Of a stretch of DNA of 64,000 nucleotides, positions 19,413 through 29,986 are shown in pieces. Below the pieces are notes generated by a model. The model searched no databases, was not told the DNA's origin, and saw nothing but the letters and a program-made list of their open reading frames with translations. The translations under genes and the position numbers were made by a program. This DNA comes from Haematococcus lacustris (taxonomy: Eukaryota > Chlorophyta > Chlorophyceae > Chlamydomonadales > Haematococcaceae). Numbering within the stretch: the first letter of the stretch is position 1; every line of letters begins with the position of its first letter. The stretch lies in assembly GCA_030144725.1 (NCBI GenBank), contig JASKMD010000015.1, positions 7,889,835 to 7,953,834 on the forward strand. The letters are read 5' to 3'.

Positions 19413-19638
19413 CGGTGCGCTTATGCGTATCCGTAAACCACACTTTAGCAGAGTGACTGAGGAGGTCAATGGTGGGCTGCTACCAGCTCACCATTCGGGT
19501 TCGACTCCCGAGGGTCCCGTTCTAAACCTGGGCTCAGTTGCTGTGCGAGAGTGTGGATAGTAGAGACTGCGGTGGACATTTCTAAGTGGACATGCCGCTC
19601 ACACTGTAAGATTTAAGGCAGCGGCTGCGCCGTGACAA
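19413..19638 (+). other. Leader/possible LTR remnant upstream of gag, with tRNA T-arm-like sequence
   Basis: It follows the LINE B stop. Bases 19497-19514 read TCGGGTTCGACTCCCGAG, a perfect 5-bp T-stem with a TTCGACT loop (B box). They are preceded by a hairpin (AATGGTG...CACCATT, about 19470-19497). No clear TG...CA boundary or primer-binding site is visible. Confidence 0.35.
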
Positions 19639-21126
19639 ATGGTTTCCGACCGACGTCGGTACAGCAACATGACAGACAATCCAGGCAATGGCGGGCCACC
19701 CGCCGGAGCCGACCCACCAGCTAATACTCCTTCAGAGCCCGATATGCTAGATAAGCTCCTGGAGGCTGCTCGGACTAATCCGCAGCTGCGTGCGAAGTTC
19801 AACGCCGTGGTTGAGACTTTCTCAGGTGGCTCTAAAGCCCCTGATGACCATCCTAATGACGATAACCCAGAGGATACCCCTGGTGGCCATATGGAAGAAG
19901 GCGAGATGGACGAGCAACGTCCTCGATACACCGGAGGGGACGAAGACTACATCCTCGAGCTGGAGGCTCAACAGCTGCAGATTCAGGCTGAAAATGAAGC
20001 CCTGCGTCAAGCCCTGTCGACAATTACGTCTCAGGTGAAGTCGCCTACCCTTCCACCTCGCAGGCCAGATCTAGCAGGCAGGGCAGCTGCTCCTGCGTCG
20101 ACTAGACAGCCTGGTGCAGGTCCTGCAGGCCCAGGACGAGCCGCCCCTACGGGTCCCTCGCCTCTTGCCTTGCCCCTTCCCTTGTCTTTGGGTTCAAGGT
20201 CTATACCTGGTCCAGACAAGTGGACTGATGCGTGCAGTAGCACCCATCGCAGAGCCTTAGCGTTCTGCGATGACCTTGAGCGTCACTGTGAACGCTGTCG
20301 CCTTGATGTTGCATCGACACTGCCTGCTTTCCTGACTGGCGCTGCTCGCAACACCTGGTATCCATCCATCAAGGAGTCTTATGCTGCCTTGTATGCTGAT
20401 GTCCCCGACTGGTCTTACCTGCGTACTGCATTCTGCGAGTATACAGGAGATGACCTGCGGGATGACTGTAACGTCGCCCGAACTAAGCTGCTTGATGGTG
20501 CCATCAAGATGACCGCAGGAATGCTCCTGGGGCAATACATTACTGAGTTCAGGAATAACCTGCTGTTTGCAGGGAACGACAGCATGTCTCAGCCTCTGCT
20601 GGCCATGGTGTTCACTAGGGGCCTCAGCTCAGCTTTACAGCCTGCTGTGCTTAAGGACCTGGCTCACTTTAAGAACCCCACACTGTCTCAGGCTATGGAG
20701 GCTGCTAAGCAGGCTCAGCGTAATGTGGTCATGCTGTCCACCACCACACCTACTAAGGGTGCTGGTACTTCTGGCGTCCATGCTGTGCAGGCGTCAAGTG
20801 CCCTGGGAGGTGAGGCCCACCCCGGCAGGCGTGGCTCTAAGCCCCCTGTTTCTGGCGGTGCTGGCAAGAGGCCCAGACACGATGAGCTGTGGTCCAAGAA
20901 ACCCCTGTTGCCTGGGCAATACTGCTTCAAGTGCAACCATCCCGGCCACCTGACCAACCACCCCTGCCCCTTCACTCGCGCCGATTAAGGCCGGAAGTCG
21001 CCTACGTCATTTCTTCCCGGGAGGCGTACTGCAGATAGCCCCAGGAAAGGCCGACTCATCGCCGTTGTAATCGTTGAAAAACTCAAAGTTGCTGCGATGT
21101 TATAACTATTTGAAAAGTTACCTAAC

Positions 21127-21775
21127 CCTGTACCGGGTCCTACCGACCCTGTACAGGGTCCTGTGCCACAGGGTTCTGCCGCACGGCTACAGGGTCCTGC
21201 GACATTTGATTACAGGGTTCTGCCGCACGGCTACAGGGTCCTGCGACACATTCTCACAGGGTTCTGCCGCACGCCTACAGGGTCCTACGACGCACGTCTA
21301 CAGGGTCCTGCCGCACGCCTACAGGGTCCTGCTACATTAGGCTACAGGGTTCTGCCGCACGCCAACAGGGTCCTGCGACGTTTGTCTACAGGGTCCTGCC
21401 GCACGCCTACAGGGTCCTGCGACGTTTGTCTACAGGGTCCTGGCGCACGGCTACAGGGTCCTGCTACATTAGGCTACAGGGTTCTGCCGCACGCCAACAG
21501 GGTCCTACGACATTAGTCTACAGGGTTCTGCCGCACGGCTACAGGGTCCTACGACACACGTATACAGGGTTCTGCCGCACGGCTACAGGGTTCTGCGACA
21601 CATTCTTACAGGGTTGTGCCGCACGGCTACAGGGTCGTACGATACACGTCTACAGGGTTCTGCCGCACGGCTACAGGGTCCTACCACATATTCTCACAGG
21701 GTCCCGCCGCACGGCTACAGGGTCCTACGACACATGTCCACAGGGTCCTGCCGCACGGCTACAGGGTTCTGCCAC
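21127..21775. repeat. Left subterminal array of the 6.3-kb element
   Basis: Repeated CTACAGGGTYCTGCCGCACG / ACAGGGTCCTRCGACA units, roughly 17-23 bp apart, all with the core in plus orientation. Confidence 0.9.
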
Positions 21776-22049
21776 AACGTATGCAACGACGCCCGAACAC
21801 CTCGCAACACCACAACAAACGGCATGTATTGCTGGTGCTAAGCACATGCATTGATGGAAGGTGACAACACCACACAACAACACCACACAACATCACTACA
21901 ACAACAACACAACGACTCATGCATTGCTCACCACATATGTCATGTGCACAACCACAAGGACTGGCTGCACCTCATTGCTATGGGCTAACACCTTATCACG
22001 GGACTGCTAAGCACTTTGCCTTGCTGCCTATGCCCCATGGCACCAAATC

Positions 22050-22205
22050 AGGCTGGGCTAGGCTAGGCTGGGCTAGCCTGGGGTAGGCTAGGCTAGGGTA
22101 GGCTGGGGTAGGCTAGCCTAGGCAAGGCTAGCCTGGGGTAGGCTAGGCTAGGCTAGGCTGGGGTAGGCTAGGCTAGGCTAGGCTGGGGTAGGCTAGGCTA
22201 GGCTT
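22050..22205. repeat. GGCTA-type tandem repeat
   Basis: GGCTAGGCTAGGCTGGGGTA-like units. Confidence 0.85.
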
Positions 22206-22206
22206 G

Positions 22207-22385
22207 GCTCCAGGTTGCCCACTCCAGGTTGCCCGCTCCAGGCTGCCCGCTTCAGGCTGCCCGCTCTAGGCTGCCCGCTCTAGGCTGCCCGCTCCAGGCT
22301 GCCCGCTCCAGGCTGCCCGCTCCAGGCTGCCCGCTCCAGGCTGCCCACTCCGGGCTGCCCGCTCCAGGCTGCCCGCTCCATGCTG
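22207..22385. repeat. 14-bp minisatellite GGCTGCCCGCTCCA
   Basis: About twelve near-identical units with T/C and A/T variants. Confidence 0.85.
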
Positions 22386-22908
22386 CTACGCCAAGGGCTG
22401 CTGGGTGCCATTGGGTGGGGGAGAGGAGAGAAGAGGGGAGGAGGGGAGGAGGGGAGGAGGGTAGGTAGGTGGCAGACTCGGAAGTGGTGGTGGTGGGCTT
22501 GGGCAGGGAAGGGGGAAGGGGGAAGGGGGCAAGGGGCAGCAGTGTGACCATCAGACCTGCGGCAGCAAGAGGCATCCTTGCATTTAGGCTTGGCATTGGG
22601 GACCACTCATGTGCAAGGACTGGCCACTTACAGTTATGCTCCGTGTCACGCCGCCGGGGTAGGGTACGGGTACGGGGTACGGGGTACGGGGAGGGTACAG
22701 TACTTGCTGGCTCCTTGTTTGTTGCTGCTCTACCGCCTTGCTTGCAATCATCCAGGCCATGCTACACCTGCCATGCTCCAGCTGTCGACAACTGCAAGCA
22801 AACATCAGCCAGCAAGCATGTGCACTCACCGGAAGTCCTGGCTGTCGCTCCAAGCGCCTCCTACCTCCTGCTCTTGGCTGCTGCTCTTGCTTACTGCTCA
22901 TGGCTGCA

Positions 22909-23641
22909 GGGGAGGGGAGGGGAGGGGAGGGGAGGGGAGGGGAGGGGAGGGGAGGGGAGGGGAGGGGAGGGGAGGGGAGGGGAGGGGAGGGGAGGGGAGG
23001 GGAGGGGAGGGGAGGGGAGGGGAGGGGAGGGGAGGGGAGGGGAGGGGAGGGGAGGGGAGGGGAGGGGAGGGGAGGGGAGGGGAGGGGAGGGGAGGGGAGG
23101 GGAGGGGAGGGGAGGGGAGGGGAGGGGAGGGGAGGGGAGGGGAGGGGAGGGGAGGGGAGGGGAGGGGAGGGGAGGGGGGAGGGGAGGGGAGGGGAGGGGA
23201 GGGGAGGGGAGGGGAGGGGAGGGGAGGGGAGGGGAGGGGAGGGGAGGGGAGGGGAGGGGAGGGGAGGGGAGGGGAGGGGAGGGGAGGGGAGGGGAGGGGA
23301 GGGGAGGGGAGGGGAGGGGAGGGGAGGGGAGGGGAGGGGAGGGGAGGGGAGGGGAGGGGAGGGGAGGGGAGGGGAGGGGAGGGGAGGGGAGGGGAGGGGA
23401 GGGGAGGGGAGGGGAGGGGAGGGGAGGGGAGGGGAGGGGAGGGGAGGGGAGGGGAGGGGAGGGGAGGGGAGGGGAGGGGAGGGGAGGGGAGGGGAGGGGA
23501 GGGGAGGGGAGGGGAGGGGAGGGGAGGGGAGGGGAGGGGAGGGGAGGGGAGGGGAGGGGAGGGGAGGGGAGGGGAGGGGAGGGGAGGGGAGGGGAGGGGA
23601 GGGGAGGGGAGGGGAGGGGAGGGGAGGGGAGGGGAGGGGAG
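22909..23641. repeat. (GGGGA)n pentanucleotide array, about 145 copies
   Basis: Almost perfect GGGGA repeats over more than 730 bp, with a single extra G near 23175. The reverse strand is CCCCT. Long open frames across it in all phases are artefacts of the repeat. Confidence 0.97.
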
Positions 23642-23856
23642 GTGGTGGTGGAAGTGTGAGGGTAACGTAGGGGAGGGGCTGCAGTGTAGCGCAAGAGGGG
23701 GGAAGCGGAGCGACACGGGTGAGTTTGTGGGTAAGGGGAAGGACAAGGGAAGGGTGTAAACATTAGACCTGCAGCAAACAAGGGGCATGCTAGCCATCAG
23801 GCTTGGTACCAAGAGCCTGCAAATCTGCTTCATGCTGGCCACTCACCGTTTGCTGG

Positions 23857-23996
23857 GGTGGGGTGGGGTGGGGTGGGGTGGGGTGGGGTGGGGTGGGGTG
23901 GGGTGGGGTGGGGTGGGGTGGGGTGGGGTGGGGTGGGGTGGGGTGGGGTGGGGTGGGGTGGGGTGGGGTGGGGTGGGGTGGGGTGGGGTGGGGTGG
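23857..23996. repeat. (GGGGT)n pentanucleotide array
   Basis: About 28 GGGGT copies, 200 bp after the GGGGA array. Confidence 0.97.
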
Positions 23997-25479
23997 GCAG
24001 GGGTGGCGGTAGGGATGGGCTGGGCAATGGGGGCCACTGATGTGCAAGGGGCTGGCCACTCACTGTTATCTCCATGTGCCATTGCTGAATCCTTGCTGCC
24101 TCCTTGTTGGCTGCTGCTCCTCCCTCCTGGCTGTGCCTCCTGGCTGTGGGGGGCATGGGCCTCTTGGCCTTGGCCAACCACTTGCCTTGCCCATGCCTCC
24201 TGGCTGCCACTCCTGGCTGCCGCTCCTAGCTGCTGCTCCTGGCTGCCGCTCCTGGCTGCTCCTCTTGGCTGCTCCTCTTGGTTGCGCCTCCTGGGGAGTG
24301 GTGGGTCTGGCAGGTGGTGCCACCAAGGGTGAGGGTGAGGGTGAGGATGACAGTCACCAAGGGTGAGGGTGAGGGTGAGGATGAGGTGAGGAGGGGGTGG
24401 AGCGATGGTCGCACGATGAGCGCACAAGGGGGAGCCAAGGGGTTCAGCATGGCAGTTACACAGTCCTTACCTCCATGTTCCTCCTGGCCTGGGTAAGGGT
24501 GAGGGAGAGGAGGAGGAGGGGGGTGTGAGGGAAGGAGGTGAGGGGGAGGAGGTGAGGGGGAGGAGGGAGAAGAGGCATGGGAAAGAAGAGTGGAGTGGAG
24601 GGGAGGGGAGAGGGAGGGGAGGGGGCCTGTTGCTCCTTGCTGCCGCTCTGGCTGCTGAGCTGACCATCACACCTGCAGCAAACAAGGGGCGTGCTAGCGG
24701 TTAGGCTGGGTACAAGGGGTCACTTATGTGCGTGGGGCTAGCCACTCACTGCTTGCTCCATGCGGTCCCTTGATCATTCCTTAGGGGGAGGGAGAGGGGG
24801 AGTGGGGGATCTGGCAGGTGGTGGTGGGCAGTGTGGTAGGGAGGAGGGAGGAGGGAAGAGGGAGGAGGGAAGAGCGAGGAGGGAGGAGGGTACGCTTTAA
24901 CTCTTGTCCGCCGCCCTGGCTGCCGCTACTTGTTGCCGTTGTGGTTGCTGCTTCTGGCTGATGGAAGGTGCCACTGCGCCTTGGCACCGAACCTGCTCAA
25001 GCAACACATGGCACATGACACATGCCACGCTCCAACCTCGCGGTCGCACCTCAGAATCGCATCTATGCATCGCACCTTTGCAAGCTACCTTTGTGCCGTT
25101 CGCCCTCAACTCTGTGCTTGATCACAAATACCCTATTCCTTTCGCTGATCGCTAATGGCTGCGAAACCGAGCTGCATGCTGGCCTCTTGGCTGATGACTG
25201 ATGGCTGCGAAGGCTAGCTGGGCCGCATTTCATGGCCGGCTGTGAGGCTGCGCATTTGGGCGCTGTTGATGTCGCTGCTGCTGAGTTTGGGATGGACGTG
25301 TCGCGTGTTGCGTGTTGCTGCATTACTGCGGGCTTTGCGAGGTCGACATGGTTTCCTCTCATGGCGCCTCGCGACCTCATGGCACACCAACGGCTTGCTT
25401 GGTGGCAGCTAGCGCAGATCCCAATACCAAGCCCGTCAGTTTTCGCGCTCTTGCATGCAAGTCACATGCAGAAAGCGGG

Positions 25480-25625
25480 GTTGGCGAAACCCTGCACAGC
25501 GTCTTTGAATCACTTAGGAGAAATCAACACAAGGAACGAAACCCTGCACAAGGTCGGCGAAACCCTGCACGAGGTCAGGGTTGACTTAGAAAAAGTCCAT
25601 GCTTTGATCGAAACCCTGCACTAGG
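25480..25625. repeat. GAAACCCTGCAC repeats
   Basis: GAAACCCTGCAC recurs at irregular spacing (GCGAAACCCTGCACAGCG, AACGAAACCCTGCACAAGG, GGCGAAACCCTGCACGAGG, ATCGAAACCCTGCACTAGG). Confidence 0.8.
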
Positions 25626-25639
25626 TTAGCAACTTGACT

Positions 25640-25905
25640 TTGCACATGCTACCTACTAGGTTGTGCTTCTATTCTGATGCCTGACAACTCCTCATACTCA
25701 GAAATTTTAAAAAGTCACTTCAGTCAGTAAGCACCATCTCCCTTAGCCAAATTCGGGGTGAGGGCCAGGCTGATGGTCCAGCAGCTCCGCAATGACCAAG
25801 AATTTCACTTTGGCCCAAGAGAGTCTTCTCCTCCACTAGGTCACAGCAGCCTACATGCCAAGTCTCAGACCTCAACTCGCAAGTTTGCCGAGCCAGCCAG
25901 CCCCT
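25640..25905. repeat. Diverged internal copy of the element's right terminal region
   Basis: It aligns with 27045-27310 through TACCTACTAGGTTG, CTCATACTCA, AAAAGTCACTT, CTCCCTTAGCCAAA, TTTGGCCCAAGAGAGTCTT, AGACCTCAACTC and GAGCCAGCCAG, but at lower identity. It runs directly into a repeat array, suggesting an ancient nested end or an internal duplication. Confidence 0.8.
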
Positions 25906-27010
25906 GTGGGCCAGGACCCTGTGGTGAGGTGCCAGAACCCTGTGGTGTGGTGCCAGGACCCTGTGGTGTGGTGCCAGGACCCTGTGGTGTGGTGCCAGGA
26001 CCCTGTGGTGTGGTGCGGCAGAACCCTGTAGCCAAACGTCGCAGGACCCTGTAGGCGTGCGGCAGAACCCTGTAGCCAAACGTCGCAGGACCCTGTAGGC
26101 GTGCGGCAGGACCCTGTAGACAAACGTCGCAGGACCCTGTAGGCGTGCGGCAGAACCCTGTAGCCAAACGTCGCAGGACCCTGTAGGCGTGCGCCAGGAC
26201 CCTGTGAGTGCGACAGAATGCCAGGACCCTGTGGTGTGGTACCAGGACCCTGTGGTGTGGTGCCAGGACCCTGTGGGCCAGGACCCTGTGGTGAGGTGCC
26301 AGGACCCTGTGGTGAGGTGCCAGGACCCTGTGGTGCCAGGACCCTGTGGTGTGGTGCCAGGACCCTGTGTGCCAGGACCCTGTGGTGAGGGACCAGGACC
26401 CTGTGGTTCCAGGACCCTGTCATGTGGTACCAGGACCCTGTTGGCCAGGACCCTGTGGTGTGGTGCCAGGACCCTGTGGTGAGGTGCCAGGACCCTGTGG
26501 TGCCAGGACCCTGTGGTGAGGTGCCAGGACCCTGTGGGCCAGGACCCTGTGGTGAGGTGCCATGACCCTGTGGTGAGGTACCAGGACCCTGTGGTGCCAG
26601 AACCCTGTGGTGTGGTGCCAGGACCCTGTGTGCCAGAACCCTGTGGTCAGGTGCCAGGACCCTGTAGGTGTGCAGCAGGACCCTGTGGTGAGGTACCAGG
26701 ACCCTGTGGTGCCAGAACCCTGTGGTGAGGGGCCAGGACCCTGTGAGCCAGAACCCTGTGGTGTGGTGCCAGGACCCTGTGTGGAAAGGCACTCATCGTA
26801 GGACCCTGTACAGGGTCCTGGCACACATGGTCGAAAGCATCCAAACGGGGTCAACAGGACCAACCACAAGCTATGTAGGAATCCTAACATGGTTCTATCA
26901 CATAGGGATGCAAGGAATGATTAAAACATCTACACTCATCAGGTACACAGGACCCTGCACCGGGTCCTACGACCATGGTGACGCTAGGAACCGGTACAGG
27001 GTCCTAGGAC
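25905..27010. repeat. Right subterminal array of the 6.3-kb element
   Basis: CCAGGACCCTGTGGTG units with linkers of the GGTGTGGTG type, and a block of TAGGCGTGCGGCAGAACCCTG units at 26020-26200. It contains the palindrome AGGACCCTGTACAGGGTCCT near 26800. It is the inverted counterpart of 16906-17815. Confidence 0.9.
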
Positions 27011-27545
27011 ACGGGCCATAGCTCATCACTGGCTTGGACGTTTTGCATGCCACCTACTAGGTTGGGCAGCTGTAACCACCCTTTACAACCTCTCATACTC
27101 ACATTTCATGAAAAGTCACTTTGGTCACACGGTGCCAACTCCCTTAGCCAAAATCGGGGTCTCAGCCCCATACCTGGCCCAGCAGCTCGACACCGAGTGA
27201 GAATTACACTTTGGCCCAAGAGAGTCTTGTCATCCCCTAGGTCACAGCAGCATACATACCAACTTTCAGACCTCAACTCTCAGGTTTTTCAAGCCAGCCA
27301 GGCCTTAATTTGCACGAGTGTTCCGCCACTTCACGGCCATTGAGGCCCGGCGCAGGTCTGGGTATCCTCACCCACCTGAGGGTGCCAAGAAGCCTGGCCA
27401 AGCCAAGTCCAAGCCCACTTCAGAGTCTGGTGCTTCTGAGTCAGACCAGGAGCCAGAGCCCCAGCCCCCACCTAAGGCTTCTAGGCCTAGGGATCAGGGC
27501 ATGCGCCGTGGTGTCCGCAGCGCCCGTATTGCCACCAACCGTTAG

Positions 27546-27630
27546 GGTGTTGCCCAGCCAGCCAGCCAGGACTGTGCTGTGGTACAATCTGAACAACTGT
27601 TGCATGATGCTGCTGTTGTAGGAGCTGATG
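27546..27630 (+). other. Probable start of pol, in the same frame after the gag stop; lost in gap
   Basis: After TAG (27543-27545) the gag frame continues open as GVAQPASQDCAVV, QSEQLLHDAAVVGAD up to the N run. It may be protease/pol sequence. Too short to identify. Confidence 0.3.
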
Positions 27631-28130
27631 NNNNNNNNNNNNNNNNNNNNNNNNNNNNNNNNNNNNNNNNNNNNNNNNNNNNNNNNNNNNNNNNNNNNNN
27701 NNNNNNNNNNNNNNNNNNNNNNNNNNNNNNNNNNNNNNNNNNNNNNNNNNNNNNNNNNNNNNNNNNNNNNNNNNNNNNNNNNNNNNNNNNNNNNNNNNNN
27801 NNNNNNNNNNNNNNNNNNNNNNNNNNNNNNNNNNNNNNNNNNNNNNNNNNNNNNNNNNNNNNNNNNNNNNNNNNNNNNNNNNNNNNNNNNNNNNNNNNNN
27901 NNNNNNNNNNNNNNNNNNNNNNNNNNNNNNNNNNNNNNNNNNNNNNNNNNNNNNNNNNNNNNNNNNNNNNNNNNNNNNNNNNNNNNNNNNNNNNNNNNNN
28001 NNNNNNNNNNNNNNNNNNNNNNNNNNNNNNNNNNNNNNNNNNNNNNNNNNNNNNNNNNNNNNNNNNNNNNNNNNNNNNNNNNNNNNNNNNNNNNNNNNNN
28101 NNNNNNNNNNNNNNNNNNNNNNNNNNNNNN
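27631..28130. other. Assembly gap (500 N)
   Basis: Run of exactly 500 N. It hides the rest of the LTR element and the 5' exons of the proteasome gene. Confidence 0.99.
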
Positions 28131-28245
28131 TGAGGGCAGGGCAGGGGCAGGGGCAGGGCATGGGAGGGTCGGGAGGGGCAGGGCATGGGAGGGTTGCGAG
28201 GGGCAGGGCATGGGAGGGTTGCAAGGGTAGGGGCGGGCAGGGGAG
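28131..28245. repeat. GGGGCAGGGCATGGGAGGGT minisatellite
   Basis: Repeated units of about 30 bp adjoining the gap. Confidence 0.8.
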
Positions 28246-28450
28246 GGTATGACGCGCCACATGCGGCAGAATGAGTGAGGCTGAGAGTGAGGCTAGCTCT
28301 CCCCTGACCCTAAACCTGGGCAGGGGCAGGGGCAGCTCTAGGCGTCATATGATGCTGCGGCTGCTGTGGCTGCTGCTGCTGGAGCTATCGCTTGTGCTGC
28401 TGCTGGTGTTGACAGACGTGGTGTGTGTATGCGTGTGGCGGGGTGGGCAG

Positions 28451-29046
28451 GGACATGAGCGTGGAGGAGGCTGTGGAGCTGGGCAAGCGCTCCATCTACC
28501 ACGCAACCTTCAGGGACTGTGCCTCAGGCGGAACAGTCAGCGGTGGGTGGCTGGGCACTAAGGCGGGGCGGGGGCGGGGGCGGGGGCGGGGGCGGGGGTG
28601 GGGGTGGGGGTGGGGCCGGGGGCCGGGGCAGGGGGTCAAGGGCAGGGGGTCAGGGGCAGGGGGTCAGGGCCAGCGGGTCAGGGCCAGCGGGTCAGGGGCA
28701 GGGGGTCAAGGGCAGGGGGTCAGGGGCACCAAGGGATGCAGAGGGAGGTGGCAGGGCAGGGCGGCGCCCCACCCAATGCTGCACTCGCGCCTCTAGTTGG
28801 CTACACTGCCTGCCTCCCTGCTGCTGCTGACGTATACTGCTGACTGCTTTCCCTTTGTTGCTCCCCGCCCACCTGCCCACTTGCATTTGCCCTGCCCTGC
28901 CCTGTGGCCCTGCCCTACCCTGTGCAGTGTACCATGTGACAGAAGCCGGGTGGAAGAAGGTGGGCGGGGACGACGTCACGGAGCTGCACTTCAAGTACTA
29001 CCCTGAGCCAGCTAAACACCCGGCAAACGCCAGTGTGGTGGTGTAG
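28451..29046 (+). CDS. 20S proteasome beta-5 (PBE/PSMB5-type) subunit, last two exons
   Basis: Exon 28451-28542 encodes DMSVEEAVELGKRSIYHATF RDCASGGTVS and exon 28928-29046 encodes VYHVTEAGWKKVGGDDVTEL, then HFKYYPEPA and a stop. The intron is GTGGGT...GTGCAG, phase 1, and joins to give S-V-Y-H-V. This matches the C-terminal third of beta-5, the chymotrypsin-like subunit of the 20S core (nucleus/cytosol). The catalytic N-terminal threonine and the first exons lie in the gap, so activity cannot be judged. The intron (28543-28927) holds a G-rich minisatellite at 28560-28730. A short degenerate copy of the 3' end (GCCAGCGTGGTGGTGTAG) follows at about 29125-29145. Confidence 0.9.
28560..28730. 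repeat. GGGGGC and GCAGGGGGTCAGG repeats in the proteasome intron
   Basis: GGGGCGG tandem followed by 15-bp (GGGCAGGGGGTCAGG)-like units. Confidence 0.85.
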
Positions 29047-29986
29047 CCTGGCTGCGACCTGGGGGTGGGTCCCCCCTCTCCCCCAAGGGTGGCAAAGTGC
29101 GGCAAGCAGGAGGCACACGGTGGCAAGCGCCAGCGTGGTGGTGTAGGCTGGTGGTGTAGGCGGGCTGCGCCCTAAGGGCCCCCATCCTATATGAGGCTCT
29201 CGGGCTCTGAGGCAGCAGCAGGCAGCTGGCAGCAGGCAGCTGGTAGTGAAGCAAGTTGACCAAGGGCGGCAGAGTGTGGCAGGCAGGGAGGCAGGTGGAT
29301 GAACATGGCAGGCTGCAGCTTGGCCCAATGCAATCCTAAGCTTGGGGCTTTGGTGTGGCGCCTGAGCCAATGCCACCCCTGGACCACCCACCACTTCCCC
29401 CAAACCCCCCATGTGCCCTTCCCTCCTGAACCCAACAGCGCGAAGCAACAGGCAGCAAGCACCACTCAGCAGCAGGCAGCTAAGTAGTTGGTGGTTTGTA
29501 GCAAGCTGCTGGCTTTGTCCTGGCTGAGGCCAGGCAGGCCAGGCCAGCACATGGCCCACAAGCTGCCTCCCCCACCACGACCTCCGTTGAACCTTGGGGT
29601 CCTCCACAGACCACTTGGGCCAAAAGCTGTCTGTGCTGTCACTCTTGCAGCCATCACTCTTGCAGCCATGCAGCGCAGTGGCACTGAATGTTTCGACCCC
29701 TCCTGCCGCCTGCAAGCCAGGGGCTGCGTGGGCCGCAGAGTTAGGGCTGCATGGAGCAGGATGACCAGGATCAGTTGATCAGCGGCATTGTGGGGTAGGC
29801 CAGAGGGCCATGTGGAGGAGGAGCGCATGTTGCCGCGGTTGCATGAATGGCGGATGAGGGTGGGATGCCCGATTGCATCGTGCGGCTCAAGGTTGACATC
29901 AGAGTGTTGTAAGGGGGGCGGAGGAGTCTAAGCCATGCTTACAACATAGCAGAGATGACAAACTGGGCACCGCTTACCTGTGAGCG
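29047..29986. other. No gene recognised
   Basis: It contains fragments similar to the proteasome 3' end (29041-29160) and AGCAGGCAGC repeats. Reading frames look non-coding. Confidence 0.5.

Larger units (their letters stand above)
20973..27320. mobile_element. CACTC-ended DNA element, 6.3 kb, with TT duplication, inside gag
   Basis: The ends are CACTCGCGCCGATTAAGGCC (20973) and GGCCTTAATTTGCACGAGTG (27320). TT lies on both sides (20971-20972, 27321-27322). Excision with one TT rejoins gag in frame. The outer parts match the 1.7-kb element in inverted orientation with very few differences, for example CTAGCGTCACC against CTTGCGTCACC (complement), so movement was recent. The interior is a patchwork of microsatellites, plus a diverged internal copy of the right terminus (25640-25905). 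No transposase frame was found, so it must depend on an autonomous partner. Confidence 0.88.
19639..27545 (+). pseudogene. gag of a gypsy-type LTR retrotransposon, split by a 6.3-kb DNA element
   Basis: The coding parts are 19639-20972 and 27323-27545, 518 residues when joined. The N-terminal region is acidic with a coiled coil (YILELEAQQLQIQAENEALRQ). The central capsid-like region contains SGSRSIPGPDKWTDACSSTH-type sequence and LLGQYITEFRNNLLF. Near the end is a zinc knuckle CFKCNHPGHLTNHPC, a CX2CX4HX5C variant rather than the usual X4. The element 20973-27320 splits the codon after CP. The tail is rich in Arg/Pro. It ends at TAG 27545 and the same frame remains open into the assembly gap. 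Inactive as it stands because of the insert. Confidence 0.85.

Noticed and set aside
21127..21775. CRISPR-like regular repeats
   Set aside because: Spacing is short and irregular, the spacers are themselves repetitive, the arrays lie inside a transposable element, and the DNA is eukaryotic.
22469..23842. Several 300-400 residue open frames (GGEGR.. / PPLPSP.. proteins)
   Set aside because: They are read-through of the (GGGGA)n array, open in nearly all frames.
27441..28262. ORFs spanning the first N run
   Set aside because: They are artefacts of undefined bases.
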